From the NCBI GenBank assembly GCA_031373545.1, contig JANMMT010000150.1, positions 1 to 64,000 on the forward strand: a DNA stretch of 64,000 bases, read 5' to 3'. A program made the position numbers and the translations under genes. Positions 33,801-42,627 of this stretch are shown here, piece after piece. Every line of letters begins with the position of its first letter. Within the stretch, counting starts at the first letter, position 1. Source of the stretch: JADCCX01 sp031373545. GTDB lineage: Bacteria; Pseudomonadota; Alphaproteobacteria; Rhizobiales; Beijerinckiaceae. The notes under the pieces are model-generated. The model worked only from the letters and a program-made list of their open reading frames with translations. It made no database searches and was not told the DNA's origin.

Positions 33801-35523
33801 CACGAGCCTGAGTGCCGCGCTTGACACCCGCACCGAAGCGCTCACGGCGCGACTTGCGCGCACCAGCGAAGAGTTGCAGTCGGTCCTGGCCGACGGCTCC
33901 GAGCAGGCTTCGCGCACCCTGGCTGCCGCGGGTTCGCGTCTGGGCACGGATGTGTCAGGCGTGCTCAGCCGCCTCAACGAGGCCAATGCCGTGCTCAACG
34001 CCATCCTGGCAGCGGCCACCGACAACCTCGAATCGATCGAGAACGGCCTGACCGACAAGGTGAAGACCCTTGAAGTGACCATGGATCAGCTGGTCTCCGA
34101 TACGGCCAGCACCACGGACCGGGTCGAGAAGCAGGTCACGCTTCTGCGCGAAATCTCCGGCGGCGTGCTGACGGAAGCGAGTGTGCTTTCGGAAAAAATC
34201 CAGGAGCGCGGCATGGCTCTGGCCCGCGCGGCCGAAGATCTGACCACCGTGCAGAACCGCATGGGTTCCGCGCTCGAATCCAAGGGCGACGAACTGCGCA
34301 AGCTCGTCGATACCATCGAGGCCAAACGCGACGATGTGGAGCACACGCTCACGGCATTCCGCGATCTTCTCGAGCAGCATCTCTCGACGGCGGAAGAGCG
34401 CGCGCGCGTTCTCGGCGGCAGCATTGCCACCCAGGCCGAGACCACGTCGCGCAGCGTGCTCGATCAGTTCGAAGCACTCAAGAGCATTACGACCCGCGAA
34501 CGCGACCGCACTTTGAGCGCGCTGAAGGCGGTGGCGGAAGAAACCGCCGGGCACATCCATCAGGCCTTCGGGGGGCCGACCGAGCGCTTCCGCGAGGCGG
34601 TGGATGAGCTGCGCGAACTCTCGCAGCAACTCGCCGGCAACATGGCGACCACGCGCAGCGACATGAACCGCGAGGTTCGCTCAACCCGCGCCGAGATTGC
34701 CCAGGAGTTGGAAGCCACGCGCGGCGAACTGACCCGCGAAATGCGGTCGGCGCGGGCCGACATCACGCAGGAGTTGGAGGCCACGCGGGCCGAGATCACC
34801 CGCGGCACGATTTCTATGCCACGCGATGTCGAATCCCAGTCCTCGGCCATCCGCCGCGTCGTGGGCGACCAGATCAAGGCCATTGCGGCGCTGGAAAGTG
34901 CGACAGGGCGTGAAACGCTGGATGTGGCACCGCCCGCCAAGGTCGAGGCGCCTGCCCCGGCCCGCCGCGAACAGGTGTCGCTGCGCTCCACGATCACGCC
35001 CCCCGTTGCACCTCCTGTAGCCCCTTCGCCAAAACCCGAGCCGCGTGTGGCGCAGCAGTTCCCCGTGCAGCGCCCCGCGCCCGAGGCCGCGGCCCCCTCC
35101 GCCACCAGCGGCTGGCTCTCCGATCTGCTGAAGAAGGCCTCCCGTGATGAGCGCGAGGCGAGCGCCCCCGTCATAGCCGCGGCGAGCACTGACCCGTTGA
35201 GCCTGCTGGCCACGGACATCACCCGCCTTGTCGATCAGGATGGTCTGGAAGAGGCATGGGACCAGGCTCTTGCCGGAGATCGAGGCGCTTTCACACGCCA
35301 GCTCTACACGCTGCAGGGGCAACAGGCGTTCGATGACATCCGTCGTCGTTATCGCCGGGAAGCCGCGTTCAAGGAGGCCATCGATCGGTATGTGGAAGAA
35401 TTCGAACGCGTGCTGAAGATGGCGACCGATGAGGGTGATGGCGAAGCGGCACGTGCCTACCTGCTGTCGGACACCGGCAAGATCTACACGATGCTGGCCC
35501 ATGCAGCCGGGCGCATCGATTGA
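30850..35523 (+). CDS. Giant coiled-coil membrane protein, GPR (growth pole ring)-like
   Basis: 1557 residues from ATG 30850 after GAGGAA. The first 130 residues are Pro/Ala/Gln-rich; two membrane helices follow (about 143-166 and 185-207). Residues 215-1340 are continuous amphipathic helix of apolipoprotein type, with RREVASMGDGIERAVSRASE and ALVHSEVAHLERSYTDNELK near its start. Residues 498-563 contain two 33-residue repeats and residues 1279-1322 two 22-residue repeats, multiples of the 11-residue apolipoprotein unit. A Pro-rich linker leads to a conserved C-terminus (DTGKIYTMLAHAAGRID). The architecture matches the GPR protein needed for polar growth in Agrobacterium; homology is inferred from memory. 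Confidence 0.8.
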   Translation: MAKEPKSAAKTPDPAEAALFAIEEALSMKATGTDGPSPRASAPKVAMPKANMPEGSALTNKAALENSQPIPPPPELPQTQPAPQTQAAPQTHAAPANSANPPPAPARAAPMSPAMSPAMTAANDDRRNGALNLAAFNERASRTPTLLAMLVALIWLGSLGYYAATVMLPGMSEAGGALAGSNLPTTMALALAALLPVVLLFSIASMVRRAQEMRIAARAMTEAAARMAQPESIAADSIFSLGQAVRREVASMGDGIERAVSRASELEALVHSEVAHLERSYTDNELKIRKLLDDLAGQQTNFGDNADQLRRSINEAQEALTLEMRAATQRITEQVADAGRQVTGELDERREIIAQSLTRAGESLNVQLATSSADLIERLARTGDAVNDRIAATSADMTGAISEYGSRLVSDISERSQSITSQIENAGNAVTARIEHSTASVTSLIETSGGAVAERIESTSSLASDNLRRSTSAMTEELALHTAVLAQTLNETGDQLANRLATHTTETRDQLVASAQSVTHDLTQTGEELINRFITHTAETREQLVANAQSVTRDLTVAGNGLVEAIGSKGHEVSSTLKATGEALVMDLGIRGGEISHRIEETGTRIADVVATRGDSLAARLVETSERINQSITVQGSELEQSIAATGQQAASTIGEQVVNARAAFESAGMALASLIDTRAARAEQQLSAHVSALDERLDSFTQQATGRFDAAGREMAMILAAQGNRVNEAIVKNAEFLGESLQNKAGEVAVQLKKFDETMGGRLQGVEALLTIHGDALVDRLSARTTEAATMLEEQLASFDERITGKTSAAVSSYEALSSRVEIGLVQRSEQLNEMLVNRSLEVARTLTDGGRALTDALANRASEIVGSIESQLSSFDTRVIARLGETAETMEVKGNRIALSLERSTDALSTLMGERGTALITLMQGTGAQTVKEIDDVGERVSAALEAQRAVLADELTHVSTTVSSVINANQAKITEAIDARITSLSAALDTRTEALTARLARTSEELQSVLADGSEQASRTLAAAGSRLGTDVSGVLSRLNEANAVLNAILAAATDNLESIENGLTDKVKTLEVTMDQLVSDTASTTDRVEKQVTLLREISGGVLTEASVLSEKIQERGMALARAAEDLTTVQNRMGSALESKGDELRKLVDTIEAKRDDVEHTLTAFRDLLEQHLSTAEERARVLGGSIATQAETTSRSVLDQFEALKSITTRERDRTLSALKAVAEETAGHIHQAFGGPTERFREAVDELRELSQQLAGNMATTRSDMNREVRSTRAEIAQELEATRGELTREMRSARADITQELEATRAEITRGTISMPRDVESQSSAIRRVVGDQIKAIAALESATGRETLDVAPPAKVEAPAPARREQVSLRSTITPPVAPPVAPSPKPEPRVAQQFPVQRPAPEAAAPSATSGWLSDLLKKASRDEREASAPVIAAASTDPLSLLATDITRLVDQDGLEEAWDQALAGDRGAFTRQLYTLQGQQAFDDIRRRYRREAAFKEAIDRYVEEFERVLKMATDEGDGEAARAYLLSDTGKIYTMLAHAAGRID

Positions 35524-35563
35524 GAATGGTCGCTTTTGTGTGAATGACGAACTTTGACAGCAG

Positions 35564-35590
35564 CTGCCCGCGCCAGACCAGAGCGGGCAG
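35564..35590. terminator. Hairpin between convergent genes
   Basis: CTGCCCGC / GCGGGCAG with an 11-base loop lies between the end of the GPR-like gene and the end of the lipoprotein gene. It has no T run on either strand, so function as a terminator is only possible. Confidence 0.35.
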
Positions 35591-35597
35591 TCGCGCG

Positions 35598-36227
35598 TCA
35601 GCCGAGTGCGCTCGCCCAACCCGTGAGATCGGTCAGGACGCGCGCCAGCGCCTGATCCATCGCAGCGGTCACGCCTGGGCCATCAATGGCGCCAACCGGT
35701 GCATTCGCCCCGAAGACCCGTGCAGAACGCACGCTACCGGAGCCAGCGTTGACGAGTTTGGCCGCAATTTCGATGGCAGCGGTTCGATCCGCCTCACGCA
35801 CCTCGAACACGCGCATGTCGAGCAGCAACGTCAGCGCGCCTGACAGGCGGTCGCCCGGCCGCCCGACAGCCGCCCTGCCCCGGTTCTCGAAGGTCTGCAC
35901 CACCCGCGCCTGCACGAGCCGCGGCATGCGGTCTGACCATTGCGCATTGCTGAGGTAGGATAACTCCCCATTCGCGCCGCGGATGACGATGCGCTCGCTG
36001 TCGAGGGCAAATATGGCCATGGGTTCTGGGACAATGAGGACCGCGCGGCCAGCGGTGCGGGACAAGCCATCGCGCGGGGCGGACAGATCAAAGGTCGTGG
36101 GTGCCGCCCGGCTGCAACCCGCAATTCCGCCGAGGGCACCGCCCAAGAGCGCGAGCGCACCACGCCGAGAGAGACCCTGACGCGAAAAAGACTGCCCTGA
36201 TGGTTCGATCACGCCACGCACCTTCAC
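35598..36227 (-). CDS. ABC-type transport auxiliary lipoprotein (Mla/Pqi type)
   Basis: 209 residues, start GTG overlapping the mlaD stop. The lipobox GGIAGC puts the lipidated Cys at residue 38, after a twin-arginine-containing leader (LSRRGALALLGG). The body, with TTFDLSAPRDG and LVQARVVQTFENRG, resembles the PqiC/LptE-like auxiliary lipoproteins found with MCE transporters. It is the last gene of the mlaE-mlaF-mlaD operon and probably links the system to the outer membrane. Confidence 0.85.
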   Translation of the reverse strand: MKVRGVIEPSGQSFSRQGLSRRGALALLGGALGGIAGCSRAAPTTFDLSAPRDGLSRTAGRAVLIVPEPMAIFALDSERIVIRGANGELSYLSNAQWSDRMPRLVQARVVQTFENRGRAAVGRPGDRLSGALTLLLDMRVFEVREADRTAAIEIAAKLVNAGSGSVRSARVFGANAPVGAIDGPGVTAAMDQALARVLTDLTGWASALG

Positions 36228-37609
36228 CGTTGTCCCGAATACTCTGGCAGCGCCGGGCGCCCCCCTGTGATGACCTGCGAGGGATCGCGCCCGAGGCTAC
36301 GAGCCACGCGGTTGACCTCATTGACGGCACGCCGGGCATCTGCCGCCAGGGCCTCGATGTCACGGCCACCACCGCTGGTCAGCTTGTTGATGCCCACGCT
36401 GATGTCTGCGGTGCGTCGATCAAGGTTTTTGGCCAGGCGATCAATGGATTTTGCCATTTCGCTGAAGTCCACAAGCCGACCTTCCAGCGAGATGGCCAAT
36501 TCGCGAAACTGCTTGGCCGTCTGTCCGATTTCGAAGAACGCGCCCTGCCCTTCGGCCTCATTGGCGCCGAGAAAGCGGCGAGCCGCCTCCAACACCTGAT
36601 CAACCTTGGTCGATGAAACGCGAAGATTTTCAGTGATCTGCGTCACATCCTTTAAGGCCTTGTCGACATCAGGCGTACTGTTGCCGATGGCGGTCGCAAA
36701 CCGATCGATGTTATCGACGGTGCGGCCGAGCTTGACCGAATCGATGCTGCCCGTGAGCCGCTGGATGTCGAGCAGGGCAGAATCGAGCTTGGATGTGCTT
36801 TCCGTCAGGCGCTTGGTCAGGATCGCGCCATCGCCAAGGATGCCGTCGATGTTGCGCCGGTTCTCCGAAAGCGCCTGGGTGAAGCTTTCAATATTGCCGA
36901 TCGCGCGGTTCACGCTGCGTCCGTCGACATTGCGGATCAGCTCTTCTGCCGCAATGGAGAGCGTTTCGAGCCGCGAGGAAAGCGAGGAGATCCGCTGCGA
37001 TGTTTCGCCGACGGAGGCGAGGAATGCGCCCACGCCTGCGGAGTTGTCCGACAGCGCCTTGGCAAAGGTTTCGACGCTTTTCAGCGTGTTTGTGATGGAC
37101 GTTTCATTGTCGCCGACGATCTTCTCCACCTTCGCCAGCACACCGTCGGCGCGCGAGGAGATGCGCTGGGCCGTCTCGAGAATGTCCTGGAAATCCGAGC
37201 GATCCGCGAAGATCACGGCCCGCCCGCCATCGGGAGCTGTGAGCGCCGCCGATGCTGCGCTGCCGCCCGACAGCTGCACCGAAGCCTGCCCCGTAAGGCC
37301 CTGAAACTCGAGCCGCGCCCGCGTGTCGGTCTTGACCGGCGTCTTGCTGTCGACCTCGATGATCGCCATGACGCGGCTGGGATCGCTGGGAACCAGATCG
37401 ATCGTGGTGACCTCTCCCACGCGCAAACCATTGAAACGCACGAGCGAGCCGCGGCTCAGGCCCGAAACAGAGCCGGTGAACACGATGCGGTAGGTGGTTT
37501 TCTGACCCGCGTTGCGGCCCGAAGCAAACCAGTAGACGAAGCCGAGTATGCCCGCGAGCACAGCCAGCGTGAACAATCCGATCAATGCGTAGTTTGCCCG
37601 CGTTTCCAT
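36224..37609 (-). CDS. mlaD: MlaD-type MCE-domain protein
   Basis: 461 residues. An N-terminal membrane helix (YALIGLFTLAVLAGILGFVY) is followed by the MCE domain, with YRIVFTGSVSGLSRGSLVRF and the following NGLRVGEVTTI as its signature. The remaining 300 residues are long helices, including repeated segments such as SVETFAKALSDNSAGVGAFL, as in larger MCE proteins that form a periplasmic tunnel. It binds phospholipid in the family. It lies between mlaF and the lipoprotein gene. Confidence 0.9.
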   Translation of the reverse strand: METRANYALIGLFTLAVLAGILGFVYWFASGRNAGQKTTYRIVFTGSVSGLSRGSLVRFNGLRVGEVTTIDLVPSDPSRVMAIIEVDSKTPVKTDTRARLEFQGLTGQASVQLSGGSAASAALTAPDGGRAVIFADRSDFQDILETAQRISSRADGVLAKVEKIVGDNETSITNTLKSVETFAKALSDNSAGVGAFLASVGETSQRISSLSSRLETLSIAAEELIRNVDGRSVNRAIGNIESFTQALSENRRNIDGILGDGAILTKRLTESTSKLDSALLDIQRLTGSIDSVKLGRTVDNIDRFATAIGNSTPDVDKALKDVTQITENLRVSSTKVDQVLEAARRFLGANEAEGQGAFFEIGQTAKQFRELAISLEGRLVDFSEMAKSIDRLAKNLDRRTADISVGINKLTSGGGRDIEALAADARRAVNEVNRVARSLGRDPSQVITGGRPALPEYSGQR

Positions 37610-37616
37610 ATAGGCC

Positions 37617-38411
37617 TCAAGGTCTGCCAGTCATGTTACGGGCCGCGAGATGCGCACGCGGCCCTTGAAAGTAGGCTTTCAGCCAAGGATGAGTCGCGCC
37701 AAGCATAGCGTGCATGTCGCCCTCCGCCAGTACCTTTCCTTCACCCAACGCGACAATGCGGTCACAAATCGTTGTCAGGCTGTCGAGATCGTGGGTGACC
37801 ATGAACACTGTCAGCCCGAGGGTGCGTTGCAACGTGCGCGTCAACTCGTCGAAATCTCCCGCACCGATGGGATCAAGACCTGACGTTGGCTCGTCGAGAA
37901 ACACGATCTCCGGATCGAGCGCCAGCGCGCGGGCCAAAGCCACGCGCTTGATCATGCCACCCGATAATTCCGAGGGAAACTTGTCCGCCGCATCGGGCTT
38001 GAGGCCGACCATTTCGATCTTCATCATGGCGATGTCGTCCAGCAGCTTCTCCGAGATGTTGAGGTGTTCGCGGATGGGAAACTGGATGTTCTGCTTGACC
38101 GTCAGGGAGGAAAACAACGCCCCCTGCTGGAAGAGAATACCCCACCGCCGCTCCACGTCCTGCCGCTCACGGAACGAGAGCGTATCCATGTCCTGTCCGA
38201 AGATATGAATGGACCCGCGCTTTTTCGCAAGCAGACCCACGATCGTGCGCATGAGAACGGACTTGCCGGTGCCCGATGCGCCCACAACACCCAGGATTTC
38301 GCCGCGATAGACATCGAGGCTCAGCCCGTCATTCACGAGCTTGTCGCCAAAACCCACGGCAAGGTCGCGCACCTCGATCAGGACTTCGGAAGATGGGGTG
38401 GCAGCGCTCAT
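37617..38411 (-). CDS. mlaF: MlaF-type ABC transporter ATPase
   Basis: 264 residues. Walker A is GASGTGKS, the signature motif is LSGGMIKRVALARALALDPE, and Walker B is EIVFLDEPTSGLDPI; the switch His is in VTHDLDSL. The 'LSGGMIKR' form is typical of MlaF/Ttg2A ATPases. It energises lipid transport with MlaE. It lies three bases downstream of mlaE and seven bases before mlaD. Confidence 0.93.
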   Translation of the reverse strand: MSAATPSSEVLIEVRDLAVGFGDKLVNDGLSLDVYRGEILGVVGASGTGKSVLMRTIVGLLAKKRGSIHIFGQDMDTLSFRERQDVERRWGILFQQGALFSSLTVKQNIQFPIREHLNISEKLLDDIAMMKIEMVGLKPDAADKFPSELSGGMIKRVALARALALDPEIVFLDEPTSGLDPIGAGDFDELTRTLQRTLGLTVFMVTHDLDSLTTICDRIVALGEGKVLAEGDMHAMLGATHPWLKAYFQGPRAHLAARNMTGRP

Positions 38412-38414
38412 CGT

Positions 38415-39557
38415 TCAGTACTGGATCGACGCGAAGAACATGGCAAACAAGCCGTCGACGACGATGACCATGAAAATCGCTTTCACCACGGACGCAGTGG
38501 TTTGCCGGCCGAGGGATTCTGCCGAGCCCTGCACCTTCAATCCTTCGATGGCGGCAATAAGGCCGATCACCAGCGCCATCACCGGTGCCTTGATCATGCC
38601 CACCATGAATGTGTTGATTTGAATGATGCTCTGCAGGCGCGAGAGATACACATCCGGGCTGACATCGCCGTAAATCCAGGCCACAAGCCCACCGCCGAAC
38701 AGCCCCGACATGGAGCCGATGAAGGTGAGGATCGGCATGGCCGCGACGAGCGCCAGTATGCGCGGCACGATCAGCACCTCCATGGGATCACGGCCCATGG
38801 TGCGCAGCGCATCGATTTCTTCTCGCATCTTCATGGAGCCGATCTCGGCCGTGATGGCCGATCCCGAGCGCCCCGCGATCATGATCGCTGTCAGCAGAAC
38901 GCCCAATTCCCGCAGCACCAGCACGCCCATCAAATCTGCCACAAATGCGGTGGTACCGAAGTTTCTCAACTGAAAAACGGACTGCTGCGCGATGATGCCG
39001 CCCACCAGAAACGAGATCAACGCCACGATGGGCACGGAGCGAAAGCCGACGATCTCCATCTGCTTGACGAAGGGTGCGAGGCGAAACTTGGCCGGATTGA
39101 GCAGCACGCGGCCGAGCGCAGCCACAAGCGCGCCCAGAAAACTGACCCCGCCGACGAAATCGCGCCCGATATCGCTGACCCCCTTGCCGACATCGGCCAA
39201 GCCATCGACCATGGTCGACCCGCGCCCTTTTGGCACAGGCAGTGGCTCCAGAACGGCCTGGTTCAGCAAGCTCTGCTGATTGTCCGATACATCCTGCAAT
39301 GTGACCGTGGCGCCGTTTGCCTCCAGTGCGGTCTTGGCACGGGTGATGACCAGAGCGCCAAGCGTATCGAGCTGGGCGATTTCCTTGAGGGAAATCGCAA
39401 CGGTCTTGATATCCGTTCGCGCAGCTACGGCGTCGGCCAGTTTCTCGATCGCCGCGCTGGTCATCATCGTCCAGGTGCCACTGGGTGAGAACAGCACCGT
39501 CCCGGCCGATTCTGACTCGGCGCAAGCTGGTGTCGACCCGCGCTTCTGCGGGGTCAT
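38415..39557 (-). CDS. mlaE: MlaE-type permease with N-terminal STAS domain
   Basis: 380 residues from ATG 39557; a GTG at 39632 in frame is the alternative, and neither has a clear ribosome site. Residues 15-100 form a STAS-like domain (LVITRAKTALEANGATVTLQ), which in other bacteria is the separate MlaB protein. The rest is a permease with five helices, including FRSVPIVALISFLVGGIIAQ and AGRSGSAITAEIGSMKMREE, the cytoplasmic loop that contacts the ATPase. The system moves phospholipids between the membranes. It is first in the operon. Confidence 0.92.
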   Translation of the reverse strand: MTPQKRGSTPACAESESAGTVLFSPSGTWTMMTSAAIEKLADAVAARTDIKTVAISLKEIAQLDTLGALVITRAKTALEANGATVTLQDVSDNQQSLLNQAVLEPLPVPKGRGSTMVDGLADVGKGVSDIGRDFVGGVSFLGALVAALGRVLLNPAKFRLAPFVKQMEIVGFRSVPIVALISFLVGGIIAQQSVFQLRNFGTTAFVADLMGVLVLRELGVLLTAIMIAGRSGSAITAEIGSMKMREEIDALRTMGRDPMEVLIVPRILALVAAMPILTFIGSMSGLFGGGLVAWIYGDVSPDVYLSRLQSIIQINTFMVGMIKAPVMALVIGLIAAIEGLKVQGSAESLGRQTTASVVKAIFMVIVVDGLFAMFFASIQY

Positions 39558-39730
39558 TTGGGCCGAAAGAGGGGCATTCTGGGCGCGTGTCACTCCTCTC
39601 TCATATGCGCTTCGGGCCGCCTTCCACAACACCTGCGTAACCCTTTCTTAGGGTAAACCGGGTTTTAAATGCTGTTGTATGGCATCAAACGCACAGGCGC
39701 GGGCGGGCCTCAGAATTAGGCCGATCCCGC

Positions 39731-40792
39731 ATGTCCGGACATCTTGCACCGCTCAACCCGACAGAACTGGACTTCGACACCATCCGGCTCGCCGTGATGG
39801 AGACCGAACGTGGCCGCTGGTTCCTTGATGAATATGCACGCCGCAACCGCCACGCCGACACCGATGGCATTCTGGTTGCCATGCAGCGGATCGAAGGCGC
39901 CATCATCCAACAGCGCGAAACCAGCGAGATGGACAAGTTCCGCCTCGATGTCCTGGAAATGTCCCGCGCCATCGCCCGCACCCGGGACGAGATCGCCGCG
40001 ATCAAACCGGCTGACGGCACGGGCGGTCGGCTGACAGAGGCCACCGACGAACTCGATTCCATCGTGGCGGCCACCGAGACCGCTACATCCGATATCCTTG
40101 CCGCCGCCGAGAAGGTGCAGGAGGCCGCGTGGACGCTCCGGGAAAACGGCGCGCAGGTCGAGACCTGCGAGGCGCTCGATCAACTGGCAACCGGCATCTA
40201 CACCTCGTGCTCCTTCCAGGATCTGACGTCCCAGCGCATCCGCCGGGTCATGGCCACCATCGAGTTCCTCGAAAAGCGGGTCAATGCCATGGCCGATATC
40301 TGGCTCTCCGGTGACGAGGACAAGGCCGCCCACACGCCCGAGGTTGATCCCAATGCGGGGATTGTCACCGATCCATCGATGAGCCAGGCGGATGTGGATT
40401 TCGTGCTGGTGAACACCGTTCCGCAGCAGGTTGCAGTCGAACCAGAGCTGGAGACAGCCACAAGCGATTTCGAACTCGACATGGCCTTCCCCACAGGTCA
40501 ACCGCTGGGCATTGCGGCCTTGCCTGCCATCGACCTGCAGAGTGTTGCCGAACCCCATCCAGACTCCCAGCCCGTTCCGGAGCCGGCGGCAGAGATCGAT
40601 GAGATGCTGTTCGTGCCCGATCACGCGGCAGTGCCGGCATCAGCCGCCCAGATGCCGGAATCAGTTGAAATCGAGACGGCGCTCGCCAAGATTCGCAGCG
40701 GCAGCGAGCTGTCTTTCGCGGAAGCCGCCAAAGCGCTCGATCAACTCAAATCCATGTCGCCCGAAGACCGTTCGCACCTTTTCAAGGGCTGA
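39731..40792 (+). CDS. cheZ: CheZ-type protein phosphatase
   Basis: 353 residues. Residues 163-168 are QDLTSQ, preceded by SCSF and followed by RIRRVMATIEFLEKR; Asp 164 and Gln 168 match the catalytic pair of CheZ that dephosphorylates CheY-P. The helical hairpin before it (ATETATSDILAAAEKVQEAA) also fits. The N-terminal region and the Pro/Ala-rich C-terminal half are longer than in enteric CheZ. The last residues (LKSMSPEDRSHLFKG) could be the CheY-binding helix. No other che gene is adjacent. Confidence 0.82.
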   Translation: MSGHLAPLNPTELDFDTIRLAVMETERGRWFLDEYARRNRHADTDGILVAMQRIEGAIIQQRETSEMDKFRLDVLEMSRAIARTRDEIAAIKPADGTGGRLTEATDELDSIVAATETATSDILAAAEKVQEAAWTLRENGAQVETCEALDQLATGIYTSCSFQDLTSQRIRRVMATIEFLEKRVNAMADIWLSGDEDKAAHTPEVDPNAGIVTDPSMSQADVDFVLVNTVPQQVAVEPELETATSDFELDMAFPTGQPLGIAALPAIDLQSVAEPHPDSQPVPEPAAEIDEMLFVPDHAAVPASAAQMPESVEIETALAKIRSGSELSFAEAAKALDQLKSMSPEDRSHLFKG

Positions 40793-40906
40793 AAGCGGCG
40801 CGGCGCAGGCTTTTGATGCGTTGCATCAGCAAAACTTGAACCCTGCACGCCATTTCGCGGGTTGTGATCGCCGGTGCGAAGCGCAATAAAAGAAGCATCG
40901 GTCCCC

Positions 40907-41863
40907 ATGCTTCTTGGAATATCCCTCAAGCTGATTTCGACGATTGCCTTCACGCTGATGTCAGCCTGCGTGAAGCTCATTGGAGAAGCACATCCGGGTG
41001 ACCCGTTGTATTATCCCGTCGGGCAGACCGTGTTCTGCCGCTCACTCTTTGCGCTCATTCCCGTTTTCGTCATGCTCGGCTGGAAGGGCGAACTCAGCCA
41101 CGCCTTCCGCACGAAACGGCCATGGGATCACGCGCGGCGCGGCGGTTATGGCTCGATTGGCATGTTTGCGGGCTTCACCGGCCTGATTCTCCTGCCCCTC
41201 GCCGATGCCACCGCCATCAGCTACGCCGCGCCGCTGTTCACCGTTGTGCTGGCCGCGCTGATCCTCAAGGAGGACGTGCGCGTCTACCGTTGGACCGCAG
41301 TCGGCGTGGGCTTCGTGGGCGTCATGATCATGCTGATCCCGCAGTTCGCGCCTGAAACGCCGCGCGGCAGCAGTCTGATGATTGGCGCCTGCTTTGCCCT
41401 GCTCGGCGCGATTTGTGCGGGCTTTGCCACGATCGAGACGCGCAAGCTGACTGAAACCGAGGAGACCGGCACGATTGTCACGTATTTCATGGTTCTCACC
41501 ACATCGGTGGGCCTGCTGTCGATTTTTGGAGGCCTGATCAGTCCCGCCTTTGCCTGGAAATGGCCGGGCGGCCGCGATGCAGCCCTGCTTGTGACCATGG
41601 GCATCATGGGGGGCATTGGTCAGATCACACTGACCCAGAGCTTTCGCTACGCCGAGGCCTCCGTCATTGCTCCGTTCGATTATCTCTCGATGATCTGGGC
41701 AATCGCCGTCGGTTATGTCCTGTTTGGCCAGCTCCCTGCATCGGTGGTGGTGCTGGGCGCGGGCATCGTGGTGCTGGCGGGCATTTATGTGATCCTGCGC
41801 GAGCACCAGCTTGGGCTTGATCGCAAGCGGCAGAAGGAAAGCGGTCCCTCGCGCTCGATCTGA
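40907..41863 (+). CDS. EamA/DMT-family transporter
   Basis: 318 residues from ATG 40907 (GTG at 40874 possible). Ten membrane helices in two EamA repeats are visible: the first ends near GVGFVGVMIMLIPQF, the second begins at LMIGACFALLGAICAGFATI and ends ASVVVLGAGIVVLAGIYVIL. The motif FCRSLFALIPV and TAISYAAPLFTVVLAALIL are typical of the drug/metabolite exporters related to RarD and S-adenosylmethionine carriers. Substrate unknown. It precedes an XRE/cupin regulator by 85 bases. Confidence 0.85.
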   Translation: MLLGISLKLISTIAFTLMSACVKLIGEAHPGDPLYYPVGQTVFCRSLFALIPVFVMLGWKGELSHAFRTKRPWDHARRGGYGSIGMFAGFTGLILLPLADATAISYAAPLFTVVLAALILKEDVRVYRWTAVGVGFVGVMIMLIPQFAPETPRGSSLMIGACFALLGAICAGFATIETRKLTETEETGTIVTYFMVLTTSVGLLSIFGGLISPAFAWKWPGGRDAALLVTMGIMGGIGQITLTQSFRYAEASVIAPFDYLSMIWAIAVGYVLFGQLPASVVVLGAGIVVLAGIYVILREHQLGLDRKRQKESGPSRSI

Positions 41864-41948
41864 GCACTTCTTGAAAACCGCTCCAAACAATGGCATGTTC
41901 GGCAAAAGGAACAAATTCGTTCTTTGATCGAAACGATGGGCGCGTAAA

Positions 41949-42566
41949 ATGGGCATTGAAGGAAAAGAGCGGGCTAAAACGATGGATGCGGGCGCAGTCG
42001 CGCTCTCCGGCCAGCTTGGTCGCACGATCCAGCGCCTGCGCAAGACCTACAACATGTCCCTCTCCGAACTGGCGGAGCAATCGGGCGTTGCCAAATCCAT
42101 CATCAGCCAGATCGAACGCAACGAGACCAACCCCACCCTCGCCACGATCTGGCGGCTGAGCCAGGCGTTGGAAATCTCGATCGACAAGTTTCTATCGGAG
42201 GCAGACGACGAGCCTTTCGTGGAGAAGACCACGCGCAACGACATGCCGATTCTGGAATCGGACGACGGCAAATGCCGCTTGGCGATCATCGGCTGGATCA
42301 AGACGGTGGAATGGCTGCAATGGTATGATTTCACAGCGGAACCCGGCGGCGTCCTGGAGAGCGATCCGCACCAGCGTGGTTCGATCGAATGCCTCTCGGT
42401 GCTCTCCGGAGAATTGGAGATCGAGGTGGCCGAAGCCGTCGACACCGCCAAGGCGGGCGAAACGCTGCGTTACCGCGCCGACCGCCGCCACATCATCCGC
42501 AACAAGGGCAGCGAACCAGCCCGTGCGACGATGGTGGTGATCCTCAAAGCCGCCGTCATGGAATGA
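41949..42566 (+). CDS. XRE-family regulator with cupin domain
   Basis: 205 residues. The helix-turn-helix is in residues 24-80 (LRKTYNMSLSELAEQSGVAK, then SIISQIERNETNPTLATIWR). The C-terminal half is a cupin barrel (SDPHQRGSIECLSVLSGELE and AGETLRYRADRRHIIRNKG). Proteins of this build often regulate nearby catabolic or export genes in response to a small ligand. The upstream EamA transporter, in the same direction, is a candidate target. Confidence 0.88.
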   Translation: MGIEGKERAKTMDAGAVALSGQLGRTIQRLRKTYNMSLSELAEQSGVAKSIISQIERNETNPTLATIWRLSQALEISIDKFLSEADDEPFVEKTTRNDMPILESDDGKCRLAIIGWIKTVEWLQWYDFTAEPGGVLESDPHQRGSIECLSVLSGELEIEVAEAVDTAKAGETLRYRADRRHIIRNKGSEPARATMVVILKAAVME

Positions 42567-42627
42567 GGCTGTTGCCTCGCGCGTTTCGCGCCCATATATG
42601 CCATCGCAATCATCAGGAGAACAGACC

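Noticed and set aside
38064..39488. 474-codon frame on the + strand
   Set aside because: Antisense to mlaF and mlaE; low-complexity His/Asp/Arg-rich translation.
39637..39651. GTAA-N7-TTAG as a CtrA box before cheZ
   Set aside because: Two mismatches to the consensus; not better than chance.
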